A stretch of 64,000 bases of DNA from positions 288,705-352,704 of the forward strand of contig NZ_LQIK01000030.1 in the NCBI RefSeq assembly GCF_001499855.1, in the 5' to 3' direction. The notes beneath the pieces are model-generated. The model did no database searches. It was not told the DNA's origin and saw nothing but the letters and a program-made list of their open reading frames with translations. The translations under genes and the position numbers were made by a program. This DNA is from Mycobacterium sp. GA-0227b. Lineage in GTDB: Bacteria; Actinomycetota; Actinomycetes; Mycobacteriales; Mycobacteriaceae. This document shows, piece by piece, positions 7,813-17,087 of this stretch (position 1 is its first letter; each line of letters starts with the position of its first letter).

Positions 7813-9390
7813 ATGTCCGACGCCGCAGTGCATGCTGAACCCCAGTACGAGGTGCTCGTCGTCGGAGCCGGCTTCGGCGGCATCGCAACCGGGGTGGCAC
7901 TCCGCCGCGTCGGCGTCGAGAACTTCGTGCTCATCGACAAGTGGGACACCGTCGGCGGCACCTGGAACGCCAACACCTATCCCGGCGTTGCGGTGGACGT
8001 GCCATCGCCGATCTACAACTTCTCTTTTCAGCAGCGGTCGCAATGGTCGCGGTTCTTTGCGCCGGGAGCCGAAATCCAGCGCTACGCCGAGGAAGTCGTC
8101 GACAAGCAAGGCCTCCGAGACAAACTGCGGTTGGGCTGCGGCGCGACGGACGCCAGATTCGACGACTCCGCCGACATGTGGCGGGTCACGACTGACGCAG
8201 GGGACGTGATCACGGCACGATACCTGGTGAGCGCGGTAGGAGTCCTGGAGCAGCCCAAGCTGCCGCCGATCGATGGCATCGAGAACTACGCAGGCAAGAT
8301 GATGCACACCGCGCGATGGGATCACTCCTACGACTTCAGCGGTAAACGAGTTGCCGTGATCGGCACAGGTGCGACTGCCCTGCAGGCGATTCCGGAACTC
8401 GCCAAGCACGTCGAGCAACTCACGGTCTACCAGCGCACGGCGATCTGGGTCGCCCCAAAGCCGGACTTCCCGATGGGAACCGGTTGGAACCGGGTGCTTG
8501 ACGTCCGGCCCGTGCAGAGCGGGGTTCGGTTGATCGGCAATGTGGCCGTCAACGCCTTCCTAGGACTCGCATTTGCGCTTTCGGACTACCCGCGCGTGAC
8601 ATCGGCCGTGCTGGGGCTGGGTGAGAAACTCATCAAGGGCTACCTGTTCACGCAGGTACGTGATCGCGAGCTGCGCCGCAAGCTGATACCGAGCTATCGA
8701 CTGGGGTGCAAGCGGCCCTCGGTGTCGAACTCGTACTTCAAGACGTTCACCCTGCCGCATGTCGAGTTGGTGACGACTCCCATCGAGAGCTTTACAGAGA
8801 ACGGCATCGTCACTGCCGACGGTGAACGACGGGAGTTCGACATGGTCGTCGCCGCAACGGGGTTCAAGGTCATGGACAAGGGCGCTACTCCGCCGTACCC
8901 GATCTACGGGTCAGGGGGTGAGGAGTTGGGCAAGTTCTGGGACGAGAACCTCTTCCAATCCTACGAAGGTGTCTCTGTTCCGGGGTATCCCAACGTGTTC
9001 CACATCTTCGGCCCCTACGGATACGCGCCCGGCTCGGTCATCCCGCTCATCGAAGCCACGTCCACCCACGCCGCGCGCGTGATCGCCGAAGCCCGTCGCC
9101 GCGGCGCGACCCGCGCCGAGATCCGCAGAGAACCACACGACGAGTACTTCCAGAAGATGTTCGCCCGCAACAACAACACGTATCTGTTCGATCTGGGGTG
9201 CGCGGAATCGAAGACGTACTACATCAACTATCAGGGCCATGCTCCGGCTCTACGCGCGACGACGCAGTTCAACATGTACTGGAGCAATCGGCACTTCCCG
9301 CTCGATCACTACCGGTACACGGCGTCGCGGCCCGTGGCCGGGGGGATGGCATCCACCGTAGCGGTGCCGCAGCGGGCGGCACGACGGTGA
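7813..9390 (+). CDS. Flavin-dependent monooxygenase, BVMO type (paralogue 2)
   Basis: 525 residues, ATG after TAGGGAAA. FAD motif GAGFGG (18-23), GGTWN (48-52), fingerprint YAGKMMHTARW (159-169) with the canonical His165, and NADPH motif GTGATA (184-189). The C-terminal half carries AATGFKV and GPYGYAPGSVIPLIEATS, which it shares with paralogues 3 and 5. It is co-directional with the esterase before it and the CocE-like hydrolase after it, with gaps of 9 and 25 bp. The first fingerprint residue is Tyr instead of Phe, a mild change. Probable function: NADPH-dependent oxidation of a ketone to an ester. Confidence 0.87.
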   Translation: MSDAAVHAEPQYEVLVVGAGFGGIATGVALRRVGVENFVLIDKWDTVGGTWNANTYPGVAVDVPSPIYNFSFQQRSQWSRFFAPGAEIQRYAEEVVDKQGLRDKLRLGCGATDARFDDSADMWRVTTDAGDVITARYLVSAVGVLEQPKLPPIDGIENYAGKMMHTARWDHSYDFSGKRVAVIGTGATALQAIPELAKHVEQLTVYQRTAIWVAPKPDFPMGTGWNRVLDVRPVQSGVRLIGNVAVNAFLGLAFALSDYPRVTSAVLGLGEKLIKGYLFTQVRDRELRRKLIPSYRLGCKRPSVSNSYFKTFTLPHVELVTTPIESFTENGIVTADGERREFDMVVAATGFKVMDKGATPPYPIYGSGGEELGKFWDENLFQSYEGVSVPGYPNVFHIFGPYGYAPGSVIPLIEATSTHAARVIAEARRRGATRAEIRREPHDEYFQKMFARNNNTYLFDLGCAESKTYYINYQGHAPALRATTQFNMYWSNRHFPLDHYRYTASRPVAGGMASTVAVPQRAARR

Positions 9391-9415
9391 TCAACTCGAC
9401 TCGAAAGGAGCGGCA

Positions 9416-11377
9416 GTGACTATTTCGCAACAGGTTTCATTCGGCGAGCCACTGCGACCGGGTGTGGTTGGTCTACCGCCGAACGCTCGATTCTCTCTCG
9501 GTCCGCAACGGTACCCGAAGGTGCGTGTCGACCGCGGGGTGGGAATCCGGATGTCGGACGGTGTGATTCTTTCAGCTGACATCACGCGTCCTGCCTATCG
9601 GCGTGGTGTGGCCGTCGACGAGCCACTGCCGGTGGTCGTCTCTTTGACCCCCTACAACAAGACCCTGTTGACGCGGGCCGCACCGCTCATCGGTCTGCTC
9701 GGGCACTTCGGGCCGGCCGTCTACCGGCTGGTCCCTGGTTCACGACACGGCCGGGCCGGCGGCCGGGAAGTGCTGCGGACGCTCGGCGGCGGAGCATTGG
9801 AAGCAGTCAGCGCCAACCGCACGCTCATCTCCCGCGGCTTTGTTCACGTCGCAGTGGATGTGCGGGGCACCGGGACCTCGACAGGGCGGTTGGAGGCCTT
9901 CTCCGAACGCGAACAACAGGACGCTCAGGAAGTGCTTTCCTGGGTTCGAGCACAACCGTGGTGCGACGGCGACCTCGCGATGACGGGCATTTCGTATCTG
10001 GCAATCACCGCTTTGCACGCCGCGGGTCGTCGGCCCGAAGGGCTCAAGGCCGTCTTCGCGATGATGGGATCTGCCGATCTCACGAAAGATCTGATGCTCA
10101 CCGGCGGTGTGCAGTCGATGTTCACCATCGGCTGGCTTGCCGCGGTGAATGCAGTGAAGTGGCTGCCATCGGTGCCGGCGCTCGTGCGTACCGGAGCGCT
10201 CCGAAGCTATGTGCGCGACCGGATTGCCAGTCCTGGAACCAGGTTCGGTGACGTCACTCGGTCGATCCTGTCCGATGATCATGTCGAGCACTGGTACCAC
10301 GAAGACAGCGTGATGCGCTGCCCGCGAATCGAAGACATCACCGCGGCGACGTGGCTTCAGGCGGGCTGGCACGACGTCTTCGTCCATTCGGCGACCACGT
10401 TGTTCGAACGCATGCAGCTGGCGCGCGGGGCGGGCCAACTCGTCGTCGAGGACACCTATCACATCGCGCCGGGGACGGGTTTCGGCGCTGCCGACTACCC
10501 GCAACGGCTCGATGAGCTCCAGTGCGCATTCTTCGAACGTTGGGTGAAGGGGTTCGACAACGGTATTGATGCCTACGGACCGATCACCATCCGTCAGCAG
10601 GGGGCGGGCTGGGTCTCTCGCGCCGAGTTCCCAGCACCACGCGCCACCGTGCACTCCTGGTATCTGTCGGCAAAATCTACTGGGAGCGCCGACCATTCGG
10701 CCTACGACGGCTCGCTGAGCGCCAGCCCCGACGAGGCGACGACCGAGGTGCGCCTTCCGCGCCGGCGGCCGGGCATCGCGTCCCAAACCACGAGTTGGGG
10801 ACTGATGGGGTTGACCGCTGTGCTCGGCAGCAAGTGGGCGGTCGACGACCGGGGCCACGAGAAGGGCGCAGTGACCTTCACTAGTGACCCACTCCCCGAA
10901 GACATGCTGATCTCAGGTCCCATTAACCTGCATCTTCGGGTCCGTACCCTCGGCATCGACGCGTTCTGGCTCGCCACCGTCTGCGACGTGGCGCCGGACG
11001 GTGTGTCGTCGGTGATCGCGCGCGGTGCGTTGCGCTCGAGCCGTCGTGCGATCGACGAGGATTCCAGTCTGCGCGTCGGTGGCGAACTGCTTGCCGCACG
11101 TCATCCGCTCACTGCCGAAGCGGTGCTTCCGGTGCAGCCCGGGATACCGCACGAGTTGGACATCGACATCAACCCGACCGAGGCAGTTCTGCGAGCCGGC
11201 CACCGCCTACGCGTTGCAGTCGCGCGCACGAGCTGGCCACGGTTCTACCTCACGCCGCGGGTCGCGTGGAAGATGCGCCGCGCGCAAGAGATAGTGCTCG
11301 ATCCGGGTCAGCCGAGTCGCCTGGTGCTCATGGCGGCGCCGGCGGATTCCAATGCCGCTACTGATCTCTCGGCCTGA
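9416..11377 (+). CDS. CocE/NonD-family hydrolase (X-Pro dipeptidyl-peptidase S15 type)
   Basis: 653 residues, GTG after AAAGGAG. The N-terminal alpha/beta-hydrolase domain has IRMSDGVILSADITRP, the VDVRGTGTSTG turn (147-157) and the nucleophile GISYL (191-195, Ser193). GWHDVF supplies the likely Asp and DTYHIAPG the likely His. The C-terminal region is the beta-rich jelly-roll of the S15/CocE family (for example INLHLRVRTLGIDAFWLATV). Members cleave esters, acylated compounds or peptides. Downstream of two BVMOs it may be a second ester hydrolase for bulky substrates, which is inferred. It is followed 15 bp later by a 226-aa protein. Confidence 0.83.
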   Translation: MTISQQVSFGEPLRPGVVGLPPNARFSLGPQRYPKVRVDRGVGIRMSDGVILSADITRPAYRRGVAVDEPLPVVVSLTPYNKTLLTRAAPLIGLLGHFGPAVYRLVPGSRHGRAGGREVLRTLGGGALEAVSANRTLISRGFVHVAVDVRGTGTSTGRLEAFSEREQQDAQEVLSWVRAQPWCDGDLAMTGISYLAITALHAAGRRPEGLKAVFAMMGSADLTKDLMLTGGVQSMFTIGWLAAVNAVKWLPSVPALVRTGALRSYVRDRIASPGTRFGDVTRSILSDDHVEHWYHEDSVMRCPRIEDITAATWLQAGWHDVFVHSATTLFERMQLARGAGQLVVEDTYHIAPGTGFGAADYPQRLDELQCAFFERWVKGFDNGIDAYGPITIRQQGAGWVSRAEFPAPRATVHSWYLSAKSTGSADHSAYDGSLSASPDEATTEVRLPRRRPGIASQTTSWGLMGLTAVLGSKWAVDDRGHEKGAVTFTSDPLPEDMLISGPINLHLRVRTLGIDAFWLATVCDVAPDGVSSVIARGALRSSRRAIDEDSSLRVGGELLAARHPLTAEAVLPVQPGIPHELDIDINPTEAVLRAGHRLRVAVARTSWPRFYLTPRVAWKMRRAQEIVLDPGQPSRLVLMAAPADSNAATDLSA

Positions 11378-11392
11378 ACCAGGATCACTGAG

Positions 11393-12073
11393 ATGACGAG
11401 CCCGTTCCGCGACCCCGCAATCGCGGATGGGGAGAAGTCGATCTACTCGCTGCGGGTCGACGGCGACTCGACAGTCCGCCAAGTGTCCATTCTGGTAGAG
11501 CATGATGGTGACGCCTACCTGTCGTCGTTCGATGCGGGTTCGGACGACTCGTTCAGGATGAGGGTCGAGCAGCGCATCCGCCGTCAGGACGGCGCCTTGA
11601 TCGCGGAAAGCTACCGATCAGAAGCACGTTACGAAGGCCGGCTTGTCTCGCGGGAAGAGGGCTACTTCATCGGAACCCGGCATGTCCAGTTCGGTGGCCG
11701 AATCGACCCCTTTCCGCAAGGGGTGATGCCCCTGATCGGCGGCCTGACATTGATGCGCGGCATCGATTTCCGCCGCGGCCACAAGTCGAAACACGACCTG
11801 TGGCTTGCCTTTTCGCTCTATTGGCCGCTCGAGGTCAAGGTCGAGAAGCGCACGACCGTCGACGTGGCAGCAGGATCGTTCGATGCCTGGCAGGTCCGCA
11901 TGCGACCTGGTTTCGCTCATATCAACGGATTGCTCGACAAGGTGATAGCGGGATTCCTCCCGCCGTTCACCGCACATTTCGAAGCCAGCGGTGCGCACCG
12001 CATGCTGCGGTTCAGCTTCCCCACCGGTCCCATGCCGTGGAACCCGCGGGGTGTGCTCGAACTGGCCGCGTAG
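11393..12073 (+). CDS. Conserved beta-rich protein, DUF3108-like, unknown function
   Basis: 226 residues from ATG 11393, in the same operon as the CocE-like hydrolase. It has repeated antiparallel-strand segments (KSIYSLRVDGDSTVRQVSIL, AESYRSEARYEGRLVSREEG) and a VEKRTTVDVAAGSFDAWQVR segment. The latter resembles the 'tVtVPAGtFdayrv' signature of DUF3108-like proteins, which form lipocalin-like barrels. It ends with FSFPTGPMPWNPRGVLEL. No catalytic residues or membrane spans are visible. A hydrophobic-ligand-binding role is possible but unproven. Confidence 0.65.
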   Translation: MTSPFRDPAIADGEKSIYSLRVDGDSTVRQVSILVEHDGDAYLSSFDAGSDDSFRMRVEQRIRRQDGALIAESYRSEARYEGRLVSREEGYFIGTRHVQFGGRIDPFPQGVMPLIGGLTLMRGIDFRRGHKSKHDLWLAFSLYWPLEVKVEKRTTVDVAAGSFDAWQVRMRPGFAHINGLLDKVIAGFLPPFTAHFEASGAHRMLRFSFPTGPMPWNPRGVLELAA

Positions 12074-12140
12074 GTTGGCCCGGGTTTTCGGCTCGGAGGT
12101 AATGGTGGTGAGGCGACGAACGCGATGCGAGGGTGGATCA

Positions 12141-12518
12141 ATGCGTCGACCAATGCTCAGGGTGACACTGTCGATCGCTGCAGTCGCAGTGGGCTTGGGG
12201 ACTGCGGCAGTGGCGACCGCCAGCGATGGGGAATGCGACATCCTCCTGCGGTCAGCTGATCGGCTGGACAAGACGTTCAACATGGTTTCGGCGTCCGGAA
12301 CTCCGCCGTCCGTGGCAGGCCAGATTCGCAGCGCGCTGGCCCCGCTGTTTGGGTTGAGTAGTGCGGCCGCGGTCGACCTCCGGCTGTGGTCCGGCGCGGT
12401 GGCTTCGGATATCGACGGCAGCGACCCATATCGATTGACGGCCCCCGGCCAACTCACGAGCGACCTCGGCAGGGCGCGGCATCAGTTGACTGTGGCTCGT
12501 CAGTACTGCATGGCGTAG
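12141..12518 (+). CDS. Small secreted protein with signal peptide, unknown function
   Basis: 125 residues from ATG 12141 (GAGGGTGGA just upstream). A GTG at 12108 behind GGAGGT would add 11 residues. The first 30 residues form a classical signal peptide: basic MRRPMLR, a hydrophobic core TLSIAAVAVGLGTAAVA and a cleavage-like ATASDG. The mature part of about 100 residues has two cysteines (GECDILL near the start, ARQYCMA at the end), which may form a disulfide joining the ends. It resembles the small exported mycobacterial proteins of unknown role and closes the first plus-strand operon. Confidence 0.65.
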   Translation: MRRPMLRVTLSIAAVAVGLGTAAVATASDGECDILLRSADRLDKTFNMVSASGTPPSVAGQIRSALAPLFGLSSAAAVDLRLWSGAVASDIDGSDPYRLTAPGQLTSDLGRARHQLTVARQYCMA

Positions 12519-12737
12519 GTCCGCCGACTCCCGCAGGTGCGCGCGGACCGGGCGAGCCGCCTGGCACAGCCGACCTACGACTACCGAGATGCGTCGGCGA
12601 GGGACGCGGCAGCTTTCGTAATTTACTTTCCCGCACAACGAAGTTCAGCGGCCCGACGGCCAATCCGCGCGCGTGTAAGCGGATGGTGCTGCGGTGTCCG
12701 ACCACGGTGGCGGTACAGAAGAGCGCTTCAATCGAGA

Positions 12738-12766
12738 TTGCATTGCTATCTGAATAGTATTATTCT
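12738..12766 (+). promoter_or_regulatory. Regulated promoter C of the SDR-BVMO operon
   Basis: TTGCAT (12738-12743), a 17-base spacer containing the palindrome CTATCTGAATAG (12746-12757), then TATTCT (12761-12766). A repressor on the palindrome would block the promoter directly. The 14-mer GCTATCTGAATAGT is repeated exactly, in the opposite orientation, before the TetR gene at 22631. The predicted start is near 12773. The 290-bp interval from 12519 holds nothing else recognised. Confidence 0.75.
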
Positions 12767-12808
12767 GTCAGTGGGAGTGATCCCGCGCACACGACAAGGA
12801 GTCGATGA

Positions 12809-13666
12809 ATGACATTGGCAGTGGTGACGGGCTCGGGGAGCGGGATCGGCAGGGCGACCGCGCAACGATTCGCCCGCAAGGGTGCGACGGTGATCGTCTC
12901 CGACATCAACGAAAAGACGGGCAACGAAACGGTCGACGCGATCAAGGCCAAGGGCGGCAACGCCGTCTTTCGCCGCCTCGACGTCGCCGACGTCGATGAC
13001 CGGGAGGCCTTCACCGCATGGACTTGCGAAGAGTTCGGCGTGCCCGACGTGGTGGTGAACAACGCCGGCATCCTGATCGGCGGGGGATTTCTCGAGCAAT
13101 CCGGGGACGACTGGCGACGGATGATCCAGATCAACATGATGAGCCCGCTGATTGGGTCGCGACTTTTCGTCGAGCGAATGGTGGACGCGGGCACGCGCGG
13201 CCACATCGTGAATGTTGCGTCCTGTGGTGCGTTCCTTCCGACGGCGCTGGCGCCGTCCTATGTGACCGCGAAAGCCGGCGTCTGGCTCGGAACCCAGGCA
13301 TTGCGGCAGGAGTTCGGCGGCAAAGGGATTGGTGTCAGCGCGATTTGTCCGGGTCTGATCCGTACCGGGTTGGCGGGCAACGGCACCAGAGCCGGTGTCG
13401 GTGCGGACGACAGTGCAGAGTGGGCGGCAAAGCTTGGTGCAGCACATCGGTATATCGGACGCTCACCCGACCGGGTGGCTGCGGCAATCCAGCGTGCCGT
13501 GCGGTGGAACATCTCGACTGTTCCGGTCGGCGCTGAGGCGTGGGCCAGTTGGTACCTGTACCGCCTATCGCCGTCATTGGTGCGGGGTCTGAGCGGTTTC
13601 GTGCAAATGCCTTTGGCCGACCGGGCGACGGCCTTGGCAGGAAAGATCTTTGGAGGCGCGCGATGA
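12809..13666 (+). CDS. Short-chain dehydrogenase/reductase (SDR 1)
   Basis: 285 residues. Classical SDR motifs are TGSGSGIG (7-14), D59 of the LDVAD turn, NNAG (84-87), the catalytic Ser138 (NVAS) and YVTAK (Tyr151, Lys155). SDNIE-type SDIN after strand 2 suggests NAD(H) preference. ATG 12809 with AAGGAG eight bases upstream is preferred over ATG 12805, which is out of frame. It is the first gene after regulated promoter C and overlaps the next SDR by ATGA. The likely role is interconversion of an alcohol and ketone, feeding the BVMO two genes downstream. The ~90-residue C-terminal extension is shared by the SDRs of this island. Confidence 0.87.
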   Translation: MTLAVVTGSGSGIGRATAQRFARKGATVIVSDINEKTGNETVDAIKAKGGNAVFRRLDVADVDDREAFTAWTCEEFGVPDVVVNNAGILIGGGFLEQSGDDWRRMIQINMMSPLIGSRLFVERMVDAGTRGHIVNVASCGAFLPTALAPSYVTAKAGVWLGTQALRQEFGGKGIGVSAICPGLIRTGLAGNGTRAGVGADDSAEWAAKLGAAHRYIGRSPDRVAAAIQRAVRWNISTVPVGAEAWASWYLYRLSPSLVRGLSGFVQMPLADRATALAGKIFGGAR

Positions 13667-14541
13667 AGACCGTGATCATCACCGGAGCCGCCGCGGGGAT
13701 CGGCAAGGAGACTGCAAAACTGTTCGCCCGCAAGGGCGAACGCGTGATCATCGCCGATATCGACGAAGTCGGGGCCGAGGCGACCGCTGGGGAGATCAAG
13801 ATCGACGGCGGCCAGGCCGTCCCCTATCGACTCGACGTGAGTCGCGAGGATCAATGGGAAGATTTCGCCGCCTGGGTGCGGGCCGAGTTCACCGCCGCAG
13901 ACGTTCTCGTCAACAACGCCGGTGTGATGGATATAGGCGGCTTCGTGGAGACGACGGTTCCGCAATGGCAGCGTTTGATCGACATCGACGTGATGAGCGT
14001 CGTGTATGGCTCCCGCGTGTTCGCGCAGCAGATGATCGACGCAGGCGTGCACGGCCACATCGTCAACATCTCGTCGGGGGCGGCATTTTTGCCCTCGAAG
14101 TTGATCCCGGCCTACAGCGTCGCAAAGGCGGCTGTATTGATGGCCTCGCAGTCGTTGCGGATTGAATTGCGTCGACACGGCATTGGCGTCACAGCGATCT
14201 GCCCGGGCGCGATCCGGACGGAACTGATGGCGCACGGCGAACGCAACGGCCTGACCGACGAACAGCAATCCGAGTGGCGGGATCAAATGAGAGTGGTGCA
14301 GCAGGGTGTCGCGCTGGCCGGACCGGATCGGGTTGCCCGCGCCATCGAGCGCTCGGTGCGTCGCAACTGGGCCGTAGTCCCGGTTACCCCGGAAGCGTGG
14401 TTGGGGTACTTCGCGATTCGTTTGTCGCCCAGCCTGATGCGGACGGTCACCTCAGTCGCGTCTTTCGACCGGGCCGAACGACTGCTCGGCGTCGCCCAAC
14501 CGCTCCTCAATCGTCTGGCGAATCGAAAGGCGAACGCGTGA
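13663..14541 (+). CDS. Short-chain dehydrogenase/reductase (SDR 2)
   Basis: 292 residues from ATG 13663, which overlaps the TGA of SDR 1. Motifs: TGAAAGIG (7-14), ADID after strand 2 (NAD-type), NNAG (84-87), Ser138 (NISS) and YSVAK (Tyr151, Lys155). The spacing is identical to SDR 1 and the C-terminal tails are alike (VPVTPEAW versus VPVGAEAW), so this is a tandem duplicate that has diverged. The stop overlaps the GTG of the BVMO that follows. Two successive SDRs before a BVMO could act on different stereoisomers or positions of one substrate. Confidence 0.87.
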   Translation: MKTVIITGAAAGIGKETAKLFARKGERVIIADIDEVGAEATAGEIKIDGGQAVPYRLDVSREDQWEDFAAWVRAEFTAADVLVNNAGVMDIGGFVETTVPQWQRLIDIDVMSVVYGSRVFAQQMIDAGVHGHIVNISSGAAFLPSKLIPAYSVAKAAVLMASQSLRIELRRHGIGVTAICPGAIRTELMAHGERNGLTDEQQSEWRDQMRVVQQGVALAGPDRVARAIERSVRRNWAVVPVTPEAWLGYFAIRLSPSLMRTVTSVASFDRAERLLGVAQPLLNRLANRKANA

Positions 14542-16094
14542 CGCAGCACATCGACCACGAGGTCCTGATCGTCGGCGCCGGTTTTGGCGGGATCGGCGCC
14601 GCCGTCGAACTCACGAAGGCGGGCATCGACGACTTCGTCATCGTTGACAAGAACGATGGGATCGGCGGAACCTGGTGGGCGAACACGTATCCGGGTGTGG
14701 CGGTCGACATTCCGTCCATCTACTACAGCTTCTCGTATGCGCCACCCAAGAAGTGGACGCGGATGTTCGCACCAGGAGCTGAGGTGCAGCAGTACGCCGA
14801 GCAGGTGGTCGATTCGTTCGGCCTACGCTCGCGAATCAGGTTAAGCACAGCCGTCGTCGCTGCCGACTGGGACGAGGAGCAGCACGTCTGGCGGATCCAG
14901 CTGCAGTCCGGGGAGACTCTCGTCGCGAGATTCGTCATCGGTGCCGTGGGCGGCCTGGAGGTGCCGAACCTCCCGGACATCGCCGGCATCGACCAGTTTT
15001 CGGGCAAGGTGGTCCACACCGCCAACTGGGACCACGACTTCGATTATGCGGGCAAGCGCATCGCGGTTATCGGGACCGGCGCGACGGCGCTGCAGCTGAT
15101 CCCCGAACTCGCCGATGTGGCAGGTCATCTCAGCGTCTTCCAGCGCACACCGATCTGGGTGGCACCGAAGCCGGACTTTCCGATTCCGACGTTCGTCAGC
15201 GCCGCCCTGCTGAGGATGTCGTTGCTGCGGCGCACAATCCGAGCGGCGGTCACCCTGGGAATCGACTTCGGGATCACCGGCATCGGGGTGTTCCACGAGC
15301 GCGTGCCGTTCCTCGCGGATTCGCTTCGGCGGGGCGGAGCGGTGGGCTACCGGGCGTGGCTGCGGGGCAACCCCGAGCTGGCCGAGCAACTGACGCCGGC
15401 CTACGCGCCTGGCTGCAAGCGGCCGTCGGTGTCCAACCGGTATCTCAAGACGTTCGCAGAACCGCACGTAGACCTTGTCACGGCGCCGATTCGGGAAATC
15501 ACCGCGACCGGTGTGGTCACCGAGGACGGCGTGTCCCACGACGTCGACGTTCTGGTGTGTGCCACCGGGTTCAAGGTGATGGCCAAGGGCTACACACCGC
15601 CCTTCCCGCTGCGCGGCGTCGACGGCCTGGACATCGGAGAATTCTTCCACGACAACCGCTTCCAGGCTTACCAGGGTGTTTCGGTGCCGAAGTTCCCGAA
15701 CAGCTTCCTGATCACCGGCCCTTACGGGTTCGCCGCCGGGTCGTACATCGCCATGATCGAATGCACCAGCCGGCACGCGGCGCGCGCGATCACCGAGGCG
15801 CGGCGGCGCGAGGCCACGCGTGTGGAGATCAAGCAGCAACCCCACGATGCCTACTACAACAAGAGTCGGCGGCGCGCCCTGCAGACGTTGTGGCTGTCCC
15901 CGGCCTGCGAAGGTTCCAACACGTACTACGTGAACTACCAGGGCGATCCCGCCGCCATCCGCCCGAGCACGCACCTCGAGATGTGGTGGGGAAACAAGCA
16001 TTTCCCGCTCGATCACTACGCATACTCGCGCCTTCGCCCGGGACGCTGGCGGGACACTGAACTCGAGCTCGTCCCCGCTGGCGCCGTGGGCTGA
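14538..16094 (+). CDS. Flavin-dependent monooxygenase, BVMO type (paralogue 3)
   Basis: 518 residues from GTG 14538, overlapping the previous stop (GTGA) with AAAGG upstream. FAD motif GAGFGG (13-18), GGTWW (43-47), a complete fingerprint FSGKVVHTANW (154-164) followed by D, and NADPH motif GTGATA (179-184). It belongs with paralogues 2 and 5 (AAGSYIAMIECTS, CEGSNTYYVNYQGD). It has the cleanest BVMO signature of the five and lies directly behind two SDRs, so an alcohol-to-ketone-to-ester sequence is the most economical reading. Confidence 0.9.
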   Translation: MTQHIDHEVLIVGAGFGGIGAAVELTKAGIDDFVIVDKNDGIGGTWWANTYPGVAVDIPSIYYSFSYAPPKKWTRMFAPGAEVQQYAEQVVDSFGLRSRIRLSTAVVAADWDEEQHVWRIQLQSGETLVARFVIGAVGGLEVPNLPDIAGIDQFSGKVVHTANWDHDFDYAGKRIAVIGTGATALQLIPELADVAGHLSVFQRTPIWVAPKPDFPIPTFVSAALLRMSLLRRTIRAAVTLGIDFGITGIGVFHERVPFLADSLRRGGAVGYRAWLRGNPELAEQLTPAYAPGCKRPSVSNRYLKTFAEPHVDLVTAPIREITATGVVTEDGVSHDVDVLVCATGFKVMAKGYTPPFPLRGVDGLDIGEFFHDNRFQAYQGVSVPKFPNSFLITGPYGFAAGSYIAMIECTSRHAARAITEARRREATRVEIKQQPHDAYYNKSRRRALQTLWLSPACEGSNTYYVNYQGDPAAIRPSTHLEMWWGNKHFPLDHYAYSRLRPGRWRDTELELVPAGAVG

Positions 16095-16118
16095 CCTGAG
16101 ACGATCCCAGGAGAAACT

Positions 16119-17072
16119 GTGAAGCTCAACCGCCTGCAACCCAAGCTCGTCGTCGTCACCGGCGCCGGCAGCGGCATCGGACGCGCTACGGCGATCAGAT
16201 TCGCGATGAACGGCGCGCACGTCGTCGTCTCGGACATCGACCTCGACGCCGCCGAGGTGACCACCGAAACGATTCGGGCCAAGGGCCATTCGGCGTCGGC
16301 GGCGCGGCTGGACGTGACCGACCCGGATGCGTGGGAGTCGTTCGCCAACGACGTGCGGCAGGAGTTCGGGGTCGCCGACGTCCTGGTCAACAACGCAGGC
16401 ATCGGCGTCGGCGGCGCCTTCCTGGACCTGACGCCTGAGGCGTGGGACCGCCAGCTTGGTCCCAACCTGATGGGGGTTGTGTACGGCTGCCGCGTGTTCG
16501 GTAAGCAGATGGTGGAGCGCGGCCAGGGCGGTCACATCGTCAACATCGCCTCGGCCGCCTCTTACATTCCGCTCGCCGGCGGGTCCGCGTACTGCGTCTC
16601 GAAGATCGGGGTCAGGATGCTCACCGAATGCTTGCGAGTTGAACTGGGTCCCAAGGCAATCGGCGTCAGCGCCATCTGCCCGGGTTTGATCAACACCAAC
16701 ATCGGCAACAACGGTGAGACGGTCGGACTGGATGCCGAGTTGATCGACCGCGGCAAGGACGTCTTGCAACAGGTCCGTGACTTTGTCGCGAAGCTGCCGG
16801 TCCAGCCGCTCAGCCCGGACCTCGTCGCTCGCGCCGCCGTCCGAGCGGTGCGGTTGGACCTGAACGTGGTGCCCGTTCGCACCGAAGCCTGGCTGTTCTA
16901 CGGGTTGTCCCGGACGGCGCCATCGCTCACCAGGATGATTACCCGTCAGTTCCCGCCGTCCAGACTGCAGGCCTCACTCGCTCGACTGTTGACCTTGATC
17001 GACCGCAACGACAGGGAGAACGACGTGACCATCGAAAGCCACTTTCCGACAGCCGAGTCCGTCTCATCCTGA
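16119..17072 (+). CDS. Short-chain dehydrogenase/reductase (SDR 3)
   Basis: 317 residues from GTG 16119 after CAGGAGA. TGAGSGIG (14-21), SDID after strand 2, NNAG (91-94), Ser145 and YCVSK (Tyr158, Lys162). Compared with SDR 4 (18013) the first ~30 residues are nearly identical (KLNRLQPKLVVVTGAGSGIG), as is much of the remainder, showing a recent duplication. The C-terminus ends NDVTIESHFPTAESVSS, a useful reference for judging the altered end of SDR 4. A PF10118 gene follows 15 bp later. Confidence 0.88.
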   Translation: MKLNRLQPKLVVVTGAGSGIGRATAIRFAMNGAHVVVSDIDLDAAEVTTETIRAKGHSASAARLDVTDPDAWESFANDVRQEFGVADVLVNNAGIGVGGAFLDLTPEAWDRQLGPNLMGVVYGCRVFGKQMVERGQGGHIVNIASAASYIPLAGGSAYCVSKIGVRMLTECLRVELGPKAIGVSAICPGLINTNIGNNGETVGLDAELIDRGKDVLQQVRDFVAKLPVQPLSPDLVARAAVRAVRLDLNVVPVRTEAWLFYGLSRTAPSLTRMITRQFPPSRLQASLARLLTLIDRNDRENDVTIESHFPTAESVSS

Positions 17073-17087
17073 CGAAGGGGATCGACC

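Noticed and set aside
14841..16769. A 642-codon open frame on the minus strand opposite BVMO 3 and SDR 3
   Set aside because: High-GC coding DNA commonly leaves long antisense frames. This one has no motif, is rich in Arg, His, Gly and Asp, and lies fully opposite two well-supported genes.
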